DNA from: Triatoma infestans | Taxonomy: Eukaryota > Arthropoda > Insecta > Hemiptera > Reduviidae | NCBI GenBank assembly: GCA_011037195.1 | Contig: JAAEAF010000100.1 | Location: forward strand, 62,001-126,000 | Direction of reading: 5' to 3' | DNA: 64,000 nt | In this document: positions 10,385-21,545 of the stretch, piece by piece | Numbering within the stretch: position 1 is the first letter of the stretch | Layout of the letters: each line of letters opens with the position of its first letter | Made by a program: the position numbers and the translations under genes | The notes under the pieces: model-generated | Seen by the model: only the letters and a program-made list of their open reading frames with translations | Told to the model about the DNA's origin: nothing | Database searches by the model: none

Positions 10385-12216
10385 AAAAAATCTGGTGTGA
10401 AACACCCACACAACTTTCCCTTACTCCATTCAATACAATTATATATATAAAATGGCAATTTTCTTTAAACATCAAATTTTTACCAACAAATTAATACTGG
10501 AGCAGCATTGGACTAACTTGCATAACTGGAACATCACATGGAAAAGTAAACTCAATATAAACAAAACAAAAACAGTACATTTTACTCTAAAAAAGACGCA
10601 AGATATACCTGTGAAATATAATAACGAACCAATACTATGAAGTAAATCAGTAAAATATTTAGGGATCATTTGGACAAACGACTAACTTGGGCAATACATG
10701 TAAAGACTAAAAGCTTGAACTTAATTTACGTTTCAAATAGTTATACAGATTACTAAAGACAAGATCCACATTAAACATAAACAACAAACTCCTAATTTAC
10801 AAGACTTTACTGAAACCACTTTGGACAGCTTTGGGGAGCGGCTAAACAGACACATTTGAAAAAAATTCAGATATTCCAATCTCGCACACTGCGGACTATA
10901 CTTTCATCTCCTTTCTATGTTACAAACGAAACAATACATAAAGACACAAACACTGAAACAGTACAACAAGCAGCACATCGACTGTACACTAAGTATCATG
11001 TCAAACTGAACAGTCATACAAATCTTCTCATCAACAATTTACAAACAACTCTAGTTCCAGGAAGAAGACTAAAACGGAGATGGCCACAGGACTTGTTACA
11101 TCCACCGTAGACAAACTTCATACTGACTGACAGACCTCACTGAACGACATTATGAACTAGTATAATTACATTCACACCCATACATTCATTTCACTTCACA
11201 TTTCATTTATTCACTTCATAAACAAATCACTCCAACAGGGCCATCATTGGATGGGGTACCTGCACACGTTCTGCACGCCAGTACATTATCTTACAGACAA
11301 CAGCATTACAGGCAAAACACATTTTGTGTTGGTACTGTATTACAATTAAATAAAAAAATAAAACAACAAAAAACAAAAAAAACAAATTTTTACATATTTT
11401 TGTCTAAACATAAATAAAGAGCTAGTAGGGGCAAGTAGAGAAGTGATGATTAATAATTATGTTATGGCCCAGTAGAGAGAGCGCTCTGAAAAACATCGAA
11501 CCAACTACATATTATAAAATTGGAAATTAACGCCACAGACTCCGCACAACTATTCGAAACAATAATTTTGTGAAAAATGTTTCAAATAAAAGAAAAACAT
11601 TTTTATCTGTGAAGTTGCAATATCAAGTTTAAAGGAAATCTTATAATAGTTTTCGAGAAAAATTCAGAAACCTCTCTAACGCCGCACTTCCGGTTAACCG
11701 AATTTCTTCAAATTTGGAATTCTATCAATGCTTCCAATGTATATTAATTTTATATAGGTGGTAAAAACTATATTTATACTGAAGTGGTCCTTAAGAAGAA
11801 ATCATCCACCTAACAATCAATTTTCCCCGGAAAATGTTACAAATAAAAGTGATAGGTATTTATGTGGATAGACAGTACACAAACTTTAAAGAAAATCACT
11901 GGAGCCGTTTTCAAGAAAATCACGAAAAACTGGAAAAAAAAAATTCAGTAAAGTCGCATTTCCGGTTGATGGATTTTGTCCGAAATCTTTGTGTTTGATG
12001 CGGTGATAGTTCCTAAACGAAATACAAAATTTCAGCTTACTGTAATTATTCATTTTTGAGATTTTTTGTTAACGCATACACAGACCATTTGTTAAACATA
12101 TTTTTTTCGTATTTAGGGGACCCCAAAACATGTTTTTCCGGTGAAAACTCAATTTCGAAAAATCTGGCACGATCGTAATACTTCCTGTTACTAGAAAGTA
12201 AGAGAAAGTAATAAGA
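10385..12216 (-). mobile_element. R repeat, near full length, split by a jockey-type LINE
   Basis: Antisense copy. The 3' end at 10389 reads ATCTGGTGTGAAACACCCAC then ACTTTCCCTTACTCC. The body resumes after the LINE at about 11395 with CTAAACATAAATAAAGAGCT, then CCCAGTAGAGAGAGCGC (11469), CGCACTTCCGGTTAACCG (11683), CGCATTTCCGGTTGATGG (11957), GGGGACCCCAAAACATG and GGCACGATCGTAATACTTCC, ending AGAAAGTAAGAGAAAGTAA at 12191-12209. The two parts together make one complete element. Confidence 0.88.
10452..11394 (+). pseudogene. Jockey-type LINE, 5'-truncated RT C-terminal remnant with A-rich tail
   Basis: 10491-10637 reads LEQHWTNLHNWNITWKSKLNINKTKTVHFTLKK, the ..L..W...W...iN..KT..v.Ft.. region of jockey RT. 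KYLGIIW follows after a stop near 10650. 10856-11108 reads KIQIFQSRTLRTILSSPFYVTNETIHKDTNTETV and later LVPGRRLKRRWPQDLL, the standard C-terminal signature of jockey-clade ORF2 (iq.fQSk.LR.i..aP.yv.N..ih.Dl.i.tv ... RLKRrwP.DL). Stops and at least one frameshift break it. An A-rich tail ends near 11390, and the upstream ORF1/endonuclease are absent, as in 5'-truncated insertions. Confidence 0.9.
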
Positions 12217-12448
12217 TAGTATAAATATTTACCAAGAAATGTAATTTGCTCCAAAATGGAATTTATGTTTCATATCTTCACTTTTTGATTTTTCCATTTT
12301 GAAAGAAACCGTAAATACAATGGCTTTTATAAAATGGAAACAACATGTGGCCTTAGTCAGGTATAAAGGACCCCCTTTCTAACCAAGTTAGGTCATAACA
12401 AAACACTTGCCAAAACTGTTTAAAAAAATTGATTTTGCTCTGTGCATC

Positions 12449-12475
12449 CTGATGATGGTGACCGCCTGAAACCGG
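12449..12475 (+). ncRNA. Hammerhead-core-like hairpin, copy a
   Basis: CTGATGA (12449-12455), one T, GGTG, loop AC, CGCC, T, GAAACCGG. CTGATGA-stem-GAAA is the hammerhead ribozyme core order. The stem has 4 pairs including one G-T. Stems I and III are not visible nearby, so this is a relic or a look-alike. It resembles three other sites (17417, 49027, 55281). Confidence 0.35.
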
Positions 12476-12479
12476 ATGG

Positions 12480-13380
12480 TGATTTTTTTTTTTTCACAGC
12501 CTGATCAATTCCGAGCTCTGATCTTGGATGAACATCCGAGACCGGGTTAATAAGAAGAAGTAGTAGGCTGTGAAGGGTGAAATCTGGAGCGCTTCATTGC
12601 GCCGACCAATTGGAAATCTATTTTTCGATAAGCTCCTGTAATTATTTCAATTAGAGAAAAAATTTATGAATAAAAAATAAGCTGAAGATATATGGATCTT
12701 TCTTTCAATTTTCCTAAGCAATTTTCAATTATCAAGTCATTCAAGAGCTTTTCAAGAAAAGAGTTTCGATTTGATTAAAAATTAAATTTTTACGTGAAAT
12801 GATTAACAAAGCAAAGATTTATTTCTGTATTTATTATTATTATTATCATCTTACACTTTTATTTTTTCATTTTCTTTAAATTACATGAGATCTGTAAGAG
12901 TGCCCATTTGGTTCTAACCGAAACCCAATTCGTTGTGTAAGTAAGCATTAGGATATATAGACGAAAAGGAGATGGTGTTAGCAATGGTGTATAGTGGCGT
13001 TTCGGAACGGAACAGGCCACTTCATCAACGGAGAGTGGCCCATTGGTCCCAGGGAGGGGAGGTATGGCAGGGAGACAAAGGGTTTCTGCAACCAATGGAC
13101 CGGCACAATACCCCGTTTGTTCTCTACTCTCTTCTAAGGGCCTTATACTACTTCCCCCTTCCACTTCTAAAACCGTCTATCTTTCACACACACACACACC
13201 CAAACATTTGTATGTTGAGCACAAGAGGCTCAAGTAGTTTCAACACCTTTTATTATATGTGCCAACACTAAACACAACTGAGTCCCACTTCAATGTAAAG
13301 AATAACCAAAAATAAATAAATAAATAAATAAAAATAAAAGTGAAAAAGAAGAGAATTTTTGCAATAAACAATTTTCAAAA
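12480..13380. other. No gene seen; GC-richer island 12890-13280
   Basis: The island contains repeated CCAATGG/CCATTGG phrases (13039, 13095) but no coding family. (AAAT)n lies at 13313-13336. Confidence 0.35.
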
Positions 13381-13384
13381 ATAA

Positions 13385-13500
13385 TCTGGTGTGAAACACT
13401 CACACGAATTTCTCTTACTCCTGCTAATACAGTTATATATAAAATGGCAAATTTTGTCATTTCTCCTAACATAAATATAGAGGTGGGGAGGGGGACAATA
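13385..13500 (-). mobile_element. R repeat 3' end
   Basis: ATCTGGTGTGAAACACTCAC is intact, followed by a slightly changed ATTTCTCTTACTCCTGC and the CTAACATAAATATAGAGGTG block. It stops where a LINE fragment begins. Confidence 0.85.
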
Positions 13501-14036
13501 CCAAGCTACTAACCCAAGCAGCAATACGTAATCAGGGAAATTGTTATCCTTTCCGATAGGATAGGAATGCCTAATGAGAGCATTGAGTTCCTATGTAATC
13601 AGCTCTGAATTGGTCTGGGAATAATGACTTGGGCAAGGAGAACAGAGTTACCCTATTTTGGGTGCCAGGGTAAGTTGGCACGCCCTGGTACGGACAGGTG
13701 CCTCCATAACCCTCTTATGGAGTTAGCGACCAGTTTCTTTTAGAGGGCTCAAGAAGGAGAAGGAGGTTAAGAGATCTCAACTCTGGAACTCTTTCCTAGG
13801 ACTGAGTCAAGCCAAGATCTGTTTGGGAAATTGTACCAAATGAGATAGGCTAGCATTGGCCTTGGTAAGAATAAGCTCCGCATCCTAACGGGTTTCCTCA
13901 CGGGCCATTGTAATAGACTAAGGGGACACCTGAAGCTGGGCTTAGAAAGTGATAGCATGTGCTGATTCTGTGGGGAGTTGGAGAAAGTTTCCATACATCT
14001 CCTAACAGACTGCAATGCTACCATTTTTTTTAAACT
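13500..14036 (+). pseudogene. I-type LINE remnant, RNase H and C-terminal Cys-rich region
   Basis: In shifting frames the + strand reads ALSSYVISSELVWE, then VTLFWVPG-stop-VG (the WVPGH.G motif of RNase H with the His codon now a stop, near 13660), then VSDQFLLE, LGKNKLRILTGFLTGHCNRLRGHLKLGLESDS, and CGELEKVSIHLLTDCNA. The order RNase H, LTG..... HL, C..C....E...HLL.dC matches LINE families that keep an RNase H domain downstream of RT. Several stops and frameshifts. The same family recurs at 15640, 23300, 39630 and 42380. Confidence 0.82.
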
Positions 14037-14039
14037 TCC

Positions 14040-14480
14040 TTTACTATATACACATAATATGTTTCTTTCAAACATTTTATCGGAAAAATTGACTTTTTGT
14101 TGGATTCTGGGGGAACAGCGGCATTAAGCTTTCCTGTAAAGTATCACTTGAATGCAATATGTAGTTCTGCCAGCTCTATAATATTAATTATATAACAATA
14201 TTATCAGAATTACAAATTTGAAGAAAATTGGTTAACCGGAATCTGATTTTATAGAGTAGGTTTTGTTTGAATTAATTGGAATTTTCTCGAAAATGATTAT
14301 AACAATTTTCTTTAAATTTCAAATATTAACTGTACAGATTTCTGGAAAAAAATTTGTTTTTAGTTACTTCTGAGGAATCAAAGACGTTAAAATTCAAATT
14401 GTCTGTTCAGTGCCACTCTTTTTACCAAGTGGCCTGGCACCTGCACTGCAATGTCATATCATACCCATGCCAGTAAAAAT
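14040..14480 (+). mobile_element. R repeat, middle and 3' part
   Basis: Contains TTGGATTCTGGGGGAACAGC, AGTATCACTTGAATGCAATATG, AAATTTGAAGAAAATTGGTTAACCGGAA and TTTTCTCGAAAATGATTATAAC. The termini are missing. Confidence 0.8.
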
Positions 14481-15640
14481 TAATTTAAAAAGAACATACA
14501 GCTGATGAACTCCTTAGGTTGAAACGTCTCGAGACAAAAATAAAAACATAAAAACAACTGAGAAGTTTTCTCTGCAAATCCTCAATGGAATAATTTCAAC
14601 ATCCACTTCTCGAAATTGAACAAAGAATCAACAATAATTGTTTTATAACGTTTCAGTGGGCTTAGAAAAAAAATCCTTTGGAATAAAATAACCAAAAAAT
14701 AAATCCGCCTCGTAAAGTCCAAAAGAAGGAATTGCTTTCATTAAGTCTTATCCCTCGCAGACGATCCAGATTGCATGGAAGTTAACAGTAAGTAATTGTA
14801 CTTCTATAATTAGATATAAAACAAAATCCGTTTCTAATTAGTAACACACAAAAGAAAAGGAAGGGAAAAATTGTTTGCAATAGTGATTATAAAGAACTAT
14901 TAGAATTAATGTTTGGTGACATCATGTTTTTGGAGCTAGTATATATATATAGGGGCTGAGAGCACGGGTGGGGAGCCCAATTATAAATCACAGTCACATA
15001 TAAACCTGACGAGCAACCCTCTTCAATAATTACAAGCCAAGCTCCTTTAGTTTATATTTTTAAAAGAGAAAGAAGGGATCACATGTGCACGCCACACGAC
15101 GTCACATCTGACGTCAATCACTTGTCACCTTGTGTCATCTTGTTTACATTAAGAAAGCCAGAGTAATTGCAACCATGGAAGGTTAGAACGAGTAAACAAC
15201 CTTTCATTCATCCAAGTTTTCTTTTTACTTAATGCGATACATACTAGATCACATAAGTGATTATTCATTTTATTTTACTTTACTTTAAATTATGATATAT
15301 TTTCTTCATGACTCATCATTTGTCTTTTAAAGTGTCTCTAGAATAATTATTGTGTAATGCATTTTTATTTATAGAATATTCCTGTTAAGTTTTCTAAAAT
15401 TACAACACGGTCTCAGCTAGAATACTAAACAAAAATCTAGTAGTGGTGGGAGGTACAAACTGATGTTTAAAAAAAACATATAATACTTGAATGTGAATAC
15501 TTTGTAGTCCAGAAGAAAACGCTGCTACCAAACCTTAATAACACTTGAAAACTAAAGTCCAAATTCTCCAGAACCTTCATATTTTTTCCAGAAAAAAGTT
15601 TAATTTATATATTAATTCCAAAGAAATTTGTTGTTGAAAC
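14481..15640. other. No gene seen; contains a compact cluster of motif-like sites
   Basis: AT-rich with a GC-richer middle. A TATA-like run TATATATATATAGGGG lies near 14938-14954. See the separate entry for the CRE/E-box cluster at 15080-15147. Confidence 0.4.
15080..15147. promoter_or_regulatory. Motif cluster: E-box, two CRE-like sites, forkhead-like site
   Basis: CACATGTG at 15080-15087, CGACGTCA at 15097-15104, perfect palindromic TGACGTCA at 15109-15116, and TTGTTTAC at 15140-15147. Two CREs 12 bp apart in an AT-rich background are more than expected by chance, but function is inference. Confidence 0.35.
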
Positions 15641-16200
15641 CGTTCCGACCAAAAGATCCTGAACCTAAGTTTCTCATAACCCAAGCAATCTTTCATAATA
15701 TGAATGGGTGTTTCTTCCCTATCTCATACGACTCTACAAAAGTGGTCTGGCAAGGGATCCAACCAGATACCTGAGAGGGCCATGCAAGACACAGCAACAT
15801 CTCACTAATAGCCCTATCCGGTCCTCTAATGAGCATCTTAGACTGCCAACAACCCACTGAACTCATTCATAGGGATGAATGCTGTGAAGCTATGCCACGA
15901 CTGGAAGCTTGACAGACATATATCTAAAGAGACATCAACATCACGCTCGCGACCAATGAAAGAGAGAGGGTCGGCTAATTAGACAAACCTGTCCACTTCC
16001 TCATTTCCAAAAATTCCCATATGATCGGAGATTCTTCAAGAAAGAAAGCTCTTCCAGTCTTTTAGAACATTCTAGTACCAACCTGGAAGTAAAGTCACAT
16101 GAACTCAGCGCCTTCAACGCAGCTTGTCTGTCCGAGCAGTTACAAACACCTTTTAAGTTACTGTTATCCATATCCTCTAATCCAAAATACAACAAAGAAT
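15640..16200 (-). pseudogene. I-type LINE remnant, RNase H and C-terminal region
   Basis: Minus-strand translation from 16195 gives DRQAALKALSSCDFTSRLVLECSKRLEEL, matching the DSQAAlkAL core of LINE RNase H domains. Farther on, near 15760-15650, it reads DPLPDHFCRVV-stop-DREETPIHIMKDCLGYEKLRFRIFW, the Cys/His tail C..C...eET..Hil..C....  of the same elements. Stops and frame changes throughout. Likely a member of the family seen at 13500. Confidence 0.8.
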
Positions 16201-16224
16201 AGCATAAACAAGCTTTTTTATTAT

Positions 16225-16485
16225 TTTTATTACATAAAACTAGAATAATTATTATAAATTATTAGAATTGCTTTACAGAATTGATTTTTGAGTTTGTTGA
16301 TTTTTCTTTATACTTGAAATGCTAACTACACAGATGAAAAGCCATCAATTTTATTCAAAACAATTTTCCAGATAAATGGTTGAGAAATCGGTGACGTGAA
16401 ATTTCAAATGTTTGTTCAATGTTATTGACACTGTCTTTTGGACTACAATGTAATCAATTCAACCTCTGTCTTGGCTAGATTTTCC
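16225..16485 (+). mobile_element. R repeat 3'-proximal fragment
   Basis: GCTTTACAGAATTGATTTTTGAGTTTG, TTTATTCAAAACAATTTTCC, and GACACTGTCTTTTGGACTACAATGTAATCA follow the order of the last R module. The terminal hairpin is absent. Confidence 0.75.
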
Positions 16486-16559
16486 TAAACACAATGTTTA
16501 CATAATATAATTAAACAATTATATTAATTGGCTATTAATTTTGGAAATCAATAGAATAG

Positions 16560-17050
16560 GAGAGGATTGTCACTAATGATATTTACTTGTTTACTTTTCG
16601 CTTCATCAATACTGATACTATGAAAATTTATTCCATCAATGATGATTCTGTAGCAGTATTGAGAAGGTATCTACTTCTATTATCGTATTTAGCTCTACGG
16701 CTGGGAGCTAAGAACTGGGAGTACAGACAGCTCTCAGTAACTCCCTCGCGCACCGGTTCTGGTTTAGCTCTCATGGGCTCCCACTGAATAGGAGGATAGA
16801 AAACAATAAGACTATTGTTATGTACAGAACAATGATATGGTAACCCCCACTCCTCCATCTATTACTACTCCTTCGCCCTCTGCGCCCTACTATTCTATCC
16901 CACTCTTACTTGCCGTACTATATATCTCTGTCTAATTCATTATCTTTAGGTTTTTGTTAAATTCATGTTAACTGTTAATGTAATTAGTTGTTAATTAAAT
17001 TTAATAACTGTTAATTTAATTTTTAAAATCATTGTTACGGAGACATTATT
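16560..17050. other. No gene seen; GC-richer patch 16690-16920
   Basis: The patch includes ACCGGTTCTGG and a cluster of SOX-like words: ACAAT (16803), ATTGT (16814) and AACAATG (16828). No coding pattern. Confidence 0.35.
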
Positions 17051-17051
17051 A

Positions 17052-17395
17052 CAACACAAAAAATCTGGTGTAAAACACTTACACAACTTTCTCTTACTGT
17101 AATTTACAAAATCGTAAGTGACAAATTTTGTAGTTAGTATAACAATTTTAATGAAATTCGTCGGTGTTTTAGGGAGAAAATAGCTAATACTGCACACAAA
17201 AAAATTGTTTAGCAAATACGCACTTCCGGTTTACAGATTTTCATAAAACAAGGAATTTTGGCAATCTATTTATTTCTAATTAATTTTATTTAGATGTAGA
17301 ATTGTATAATCAAGTAAGATAGCATTTTAGAGGAAAACATAACCCTACCCCTACCCCAAAAAAACCCTTAAATGAAGAGATATCCGTGATAGCCA
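17052..17395 (-). mobile_element. R repeat, 3' part with first module
   Basis: AAATCTGGTGTAAAACACTTAC, ACTTTCTCTTACTG, then GAAATTCGTCGG, CGCACTTCCGGTTTACAG (17220), the TTTATTTCTAATTAATTTTATT block and AGATAGCATTTTAGAGG. It breaks off where the hammerhead-like sequence begins. Confidence 0.88.
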
Positions 17396-17416
17396 GCTTC
17401 TTTTTTTGGCCAGCGA

Positions 17417-17473
17417 CTGATTTCGGGCGCTCGCCCATCATCAGGATGTTTTGTCAAAACAGGGTGATACCAG
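17417..17473 (-). ncRNA. Hammerhead-ribozyme-like fold, copy b
   Basis: On the minus strand: CTGGT (17473-17469), A, then TGTTTT-GAC-AAAACA inside a stem I region, CTGATGA (17444-17438), one extra T, GGGC-GAGC-GCCC (stem II), GAAA (17424-17421), TCAG. CTGGT pairs with ATCAG (one G-T pair) as stem III, giving the GUA cleavage triplet expected in hammerheads. The strand order is that of a type III hammerhead. Weak points: the base of stem I next to the core is unpaired (TCACCC against TC), and stem II has a bulged T. Probably a worn or diverged ribozyme, as carried by some Penelope-like elements and retrozymes. Confidence 0.42.
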
Positions 17474-17559
17474 ACTTGCATAGAGCAAAGTCAGTTTATA
17501 AACTAGTCTTGTTAGAAATGAATGTGGATCCGCCATGAAGCTCGTGGCTTCGGGATTAA

Positions 17560-17610
17560 TTGGATTAAGAGAAAGTCGTGTAAGGGTTGCATATCTGATT
17601 TATTTTTTTA
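17560..17610 (+). mobile_element. R repeat 3' terminus, worn
   Basis: GGATTAAGAGAAAGTCGTG, TAAGGGTTGCATATCTGATTT matches the sense 3' end with several changes in the hairpin. Confidence 0.65.
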
Positions 17611-18900
17611 ATTAAGACGCATCAACATCTATGGTCATTGACGCCCGGAGCTTTCTCAGTGAACTGCCGGCCTCCGGACAGAGTTTGCTCGCAGTAGCTG
17701 TAAAAGGGTCCTAAAAACAGAAAATCTAATGGCAGCACTGCTGGATCCGAAGCTAATATCACCGCGTTGCTAGTCCAGCGTTATGTATCCATTATTAAAG
17801 TTATTTACAATTATATTAATATCAATAAATTTAGAAGCAAAGAACAAAAAATGTAGTTTTGAGAGAAATATTTTTTGATTGTTTAATGAAATATATGAAG
17901 ATGCGTCTGCTATTTGACGACAGAAATGAGGCCAGTTGATATTTATGGAGCATCCTGGACTGAAAGAGAAGTTTCGGCTAAAGCAGTTAAACTAGATTAG
18001 AGTACAATGTTTGCGAAAACTACTCGTAATTTCGAGACTTGGTTGTTGGCTGAGATATAGAATATAAAAAGATACTAAACAGCATATTTTATGAGCCAAA
18101 AGAATTTTAAATGTTAATGATGAAGTCATTTAATGGTAAAAAAATCTGTAGAACACTTTGGCACAGTTTCATATCTTGGTTGAGAAAGCGGCATTATTTA
18201 GCAAGTGACAAACGAACAAAAGAAAATTTACTCTAATTTACAGCTTGCAATAATCAAAGTAAGATTTGAAAATGATATCATATTCTAATTCTAATAAATA
18301 TGCAAACAATTTCAAACAATTACTTAAAAAAGTATCTTTCTTAGCAATTAAATATCCTCAAGAATGTAAGTACAATACAGTTAACTTAATAAGTTAGTTT
18401 TTATTAAAAATAACCTAAATGTTGGCTAGATTAATCCATAAACTTCTTGATTTCGTGCACTATACTTAATTTTTCCACAGCTCAACTTCGATGTTTATCA
18501 TATTGCTCACCTGAGACTGGAGGAAATAAACTGAAATGGATTTCCCTGGTTTAGCATGTGAAATTGATTGCATTTAATCGATAATATCGATCATGAATGA
18601 AGATCCATGCTTTCTGACCTTCTTTACAGTTCAAGTTTGTAAACATTTTAATATTTCGACTATTTTTGTCCATAAAATCGTCGAATTCAAATGTGGTTAT
18701 AGTTTAACAATTTTCATTTTCACTTAGCGAGAATAACAAAAAACAAATAATGGAACATTTCAAATAGTTTTATGCTTGTTTGTAATGTTTTTCTTTTCAC
18801 TATGTTGTCAACTACAAAACTGCGGAGATACGCGAGGAAATATAAACATTGAATACAAAAACGTCCACATTTGGACATTTGCGCTGTTGATGATCAGTTA
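17611..18900. other. No gene seen
   Basis: Mostly AT-rich with a modest GC-richer patch at 17630-17790. No coding pattern and no R copy found. Confidence 0.5.
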
Positions 18901-18904
18901 AAAT

Positions 18905-19590
18905 ATATATATATAAACAAAAAGACCCAAACAGAAGTGTGTATGTCGTACGGGTAGTGAGGAATATGCGTGGGTGGTCCTAAAACACAGCCGTAGTATC
19001 AAGCAAGCACCAGCTGTGCTTCACTTCAGAGCACAGTAAGCGAACTGTGGTAGTTGTACGCTTTGAGGATGTGTGCGTTGAATTTTATGTTTTATATTAT
19101 GATCGTTGTGGGGTTTTGGAGTGGGAGTGTGTGAGAGAGAGGCTACAGGGGTCTCCACTGCTCCGTTATAGTTGAACAGCAAATGTGAAGCGTGAAATTA
19201 TGACATTTAAACGTTGGGACCGTCGGCAGTGAAGGAAGGAAGAAGAGAGGCTTAGTGTGTGTGAGAGAGAAAGAGGAAGAATGAACGAGCCTGGGCCAAT
19301 CGTGCTGACCAATCCGGTGCACACAGTTTACATGACGTACGTGTATACTCTGGGCTTGGTTTTGTTGGACAAAACGACCACACCGACACGGGCAGATAGA
19401 CAGACAGACACACAACACAAATTCACGCACATAGAGAGAGAGGGAGAGAACGTAACCTATACAAAACCCAGACCAGACTGTAGCGCGAACACAGTACTAC
19501 AGTTCACTGTACAGTTTTGTTACATCATACTCTTCTTACCGCCCCCAAAACCTCCCACCACACGCACACCGGCAAACCAGCAAACATAAA
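18905..19590. promoter_or_regulatory. Promoter-like GC-richer region
   Basis: A TATATATATATAAAC stretch (18903-18917) leads into ~650 bp of GC-richer, repeat-free sequence. It holds two CCAAT words close together (19295, 19309), CATGACGTACGT (19332) and purine-rich GAGAGA tracts. No splice-coherent coding exon is visible. It could be a promoter with untranslated exon for a gene beyond the window. Inference from composition and motifs only. Confidence 0.35.
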
Positions 19591-19867
19591 TCAAATGCAG
19601 ATAGTGCTATCACATTGGTTGACCGACAAAAAAAAACAATAAAAAAAAAACAAAATTACAACAATTATTTGACAAGATCCTCCAGTAGCGCGCTCTAGGC
19701 GACAAATTGGATTTTCCCGCTCTAACGTTTTTTTATTCGTGTGCACGCAATTTTTAAAAGAGAGTAATTAAGGAAGTATATCTTTTTTTTAACTCTTCTA
19801 CGGCCATGAAACAGATTGATAAATAAGCTAATGGCACTTTTTTTTCTTTTTTTTTTTAATCACTTGC

Positions 19868-20012
19868 TTAAAGAGGAAGTATTGCAATCGAATAAAAGTT
19901 TCGAAATTGAATTTTCACCGGAAATAGGTGTTTTGAGAACTCATGAGTACAAAAAAAAATTTTTTAGTGAATGGTCTATATATACACAAAATATTTCAAA
20001 AACGAACATGAT
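19868..20012 (+). mobile_element. R repeat 5' end
   Basis: AGAGGAAGTATTGCAATCG, TTTTCACCGGAAATAGGTG, GAGTACAAAAA, TTAGTGAATGGTC and ATTTCAAAAACGAAC. It stops just after the microsatellite position. Confidence 0.85.
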
Positions 20013-20189
20013 TGATATTGATTAATAGATTCGATACTGATCAATAGATGATAAAAAAAAATCTGCTATGACTGAAGAGGGAGGTTGCAATAAGAAATTA
20101 GGTAGAAGTATCTGTTTAGAGATTGTATTGTGTAAGTGTTTTATATCAAATAACATTTGAACAGTTAACTTTTTAGCGTTTCATTTTTG

Positions 20190-21545
20190 TAATGATAGCT
20201 GGCATACGTCCCGAAATGTTTTTAGGGAAAACTAAAAAGACTATTTTTTTTTTTTTTTCTTTCTTCATTCCGACCAATAAAATCAAATATCAAAGACATT
20301 TAGCCGATCAAGAACTTTTATCTGAAATATTTTGTCGTGAAAATTATTTTTTTCAGGGACTTGAAAGAAACAATAGCGCATTATGCTTTCCTCTAAAGCA
20401 CCAGGGTGCCGTGTGCCGCTGCTCCCATAGCATAACAGTAGATACCACGTAGGGGTGCCCAGCCACGAGCCGCATGTGTCCCGTCTTGTATAGTAAATAA
20501 ATATTACTAAAAAATTAGGTGAATAAATTTCATCACTATTTTTATTCAATTAATATACGGAACAATACGATTGGATTCGAAATCCTTTTACAAACAATTC
20601 TATAAATTCTGCAGATGCACTTTCTCTGCAAATTCGAAAGGATTTTGAGTAACGATGGAATGCTAAAACTTCAAGTTTTGCTTTTTGCTGGATTTCAGTA
20701 AGGAAAAAATATCCTCAGATTTCAGACCACGCTATTTCAATTCTACTTCCATTTTTCAATGACATACGTATTCATGTGAACAAAGTTATTCAACTCTATT
20801 GTTAATTAAAAATGATGAGCGGTCGTGCTTAAAGGTGTTAATCAAGAACTTCGGGTTGCACTTTCAAATATTGAACCGAATATAAAGCATTTGCTGCTGT
20901 GGTTGGTTCTGCAGAGTTGGAAAGCATCAGCCTGCTTCTTTGGGTGAAAACCGAACTAGGGTACCGATTAGGGAGTCCGATGTGTGTGTGTCTTTCACTT
21001 GTCTGTTTAGTTTTTCGTTTTTGGTAAAGTGTGCGTATTTCATTCATAACCCAGAGTTTTTGTGCTTGAATTCCACTGTGAACTTGAGAGAAGCAGGCTA
21101 TCACGGAAAATATCTCTTTGATAATGCATTTGTGTTCATTGAAACAGGCTCAGATAATTTCTCACATTAATTACCTTCTTTTTTTTTTATGTATGTATAT
21201 GTATCAAATAAAAAAAAAATTATATAATATTTATGCATACTATTTTATATATATTCATATTTATTACTTTTGGTGTGCCACGAAATTTGGGAAAGAACTT
21301 TGTTGTGCCGTGGGCAAGACAAGGTTGCGCAACACATTTGCGCATTTCATTGAAGAAAAATCGGTTAACCGGAAGTGCTACATTACAGTAAAAAGGTTTT
21401 GAGTTTTTGGGGGGGGGGGATGGGGTTCTTGAAATACAGGATCAATTCTATTACCTTTATTTAAACAATTTTTGCCAGAAAAACTGATTTTTTTTAGGGG
21501 GGGTTCAGTAGTCCTGGCAACCATGGTACAATTTAAAAACTGCTG
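20190..21545 (+). mobile_element. R repeat split by a hAT-like insert
   Basis: The left piece (20190-20401) ends GCATTATGCTTTCCTCTAAAGCACC. The right piece (about 21336-21545) resumes with GAAGAAAAATCGGTTAACCGGAAGTG, the next block in R order. The DNA between them is an insertion or a worn junction. Confidence 0.65.
20402..21335. mobile_element. hAT-like non-autonomous element, boundaries uncertain
   Basis: Near the left is TAGGGGTGCCCAGCC (20450); the right end contains GGTGTGCCACGAAATTTGGG, GTTGTGCCGTGGGCAAG and GGTTGCGCAACAC (21270-21333). GGGGTGCCCAACC-type termini with GTGCCGTGGG-type subterminal text are characteristic of hAT elements. The true left tip may be 20402 or 20450. No transposase recognised. 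Confidence 0.4.

Noticed and set aside
12859..13271. Opposed open frames of about 100 codons
   Set aside because: Overlap each other on both strands in a GC-richer patch; neither looks like a known protein.
14505..14540. CTGATGA...GAAACGTCTCGAGAC as a hammerhead
   Set aside because: Stem II is weak and no partner for stem III or I is nearby, although the GTCTCGAGAC palindrome is notable.
19257..19589. 110-codon + strand open frame in the 19-kb island
   Set aside because: Purine-rich low-complexity start and CA-rich end, no family, no splice signals; treated as a promoter-like region.
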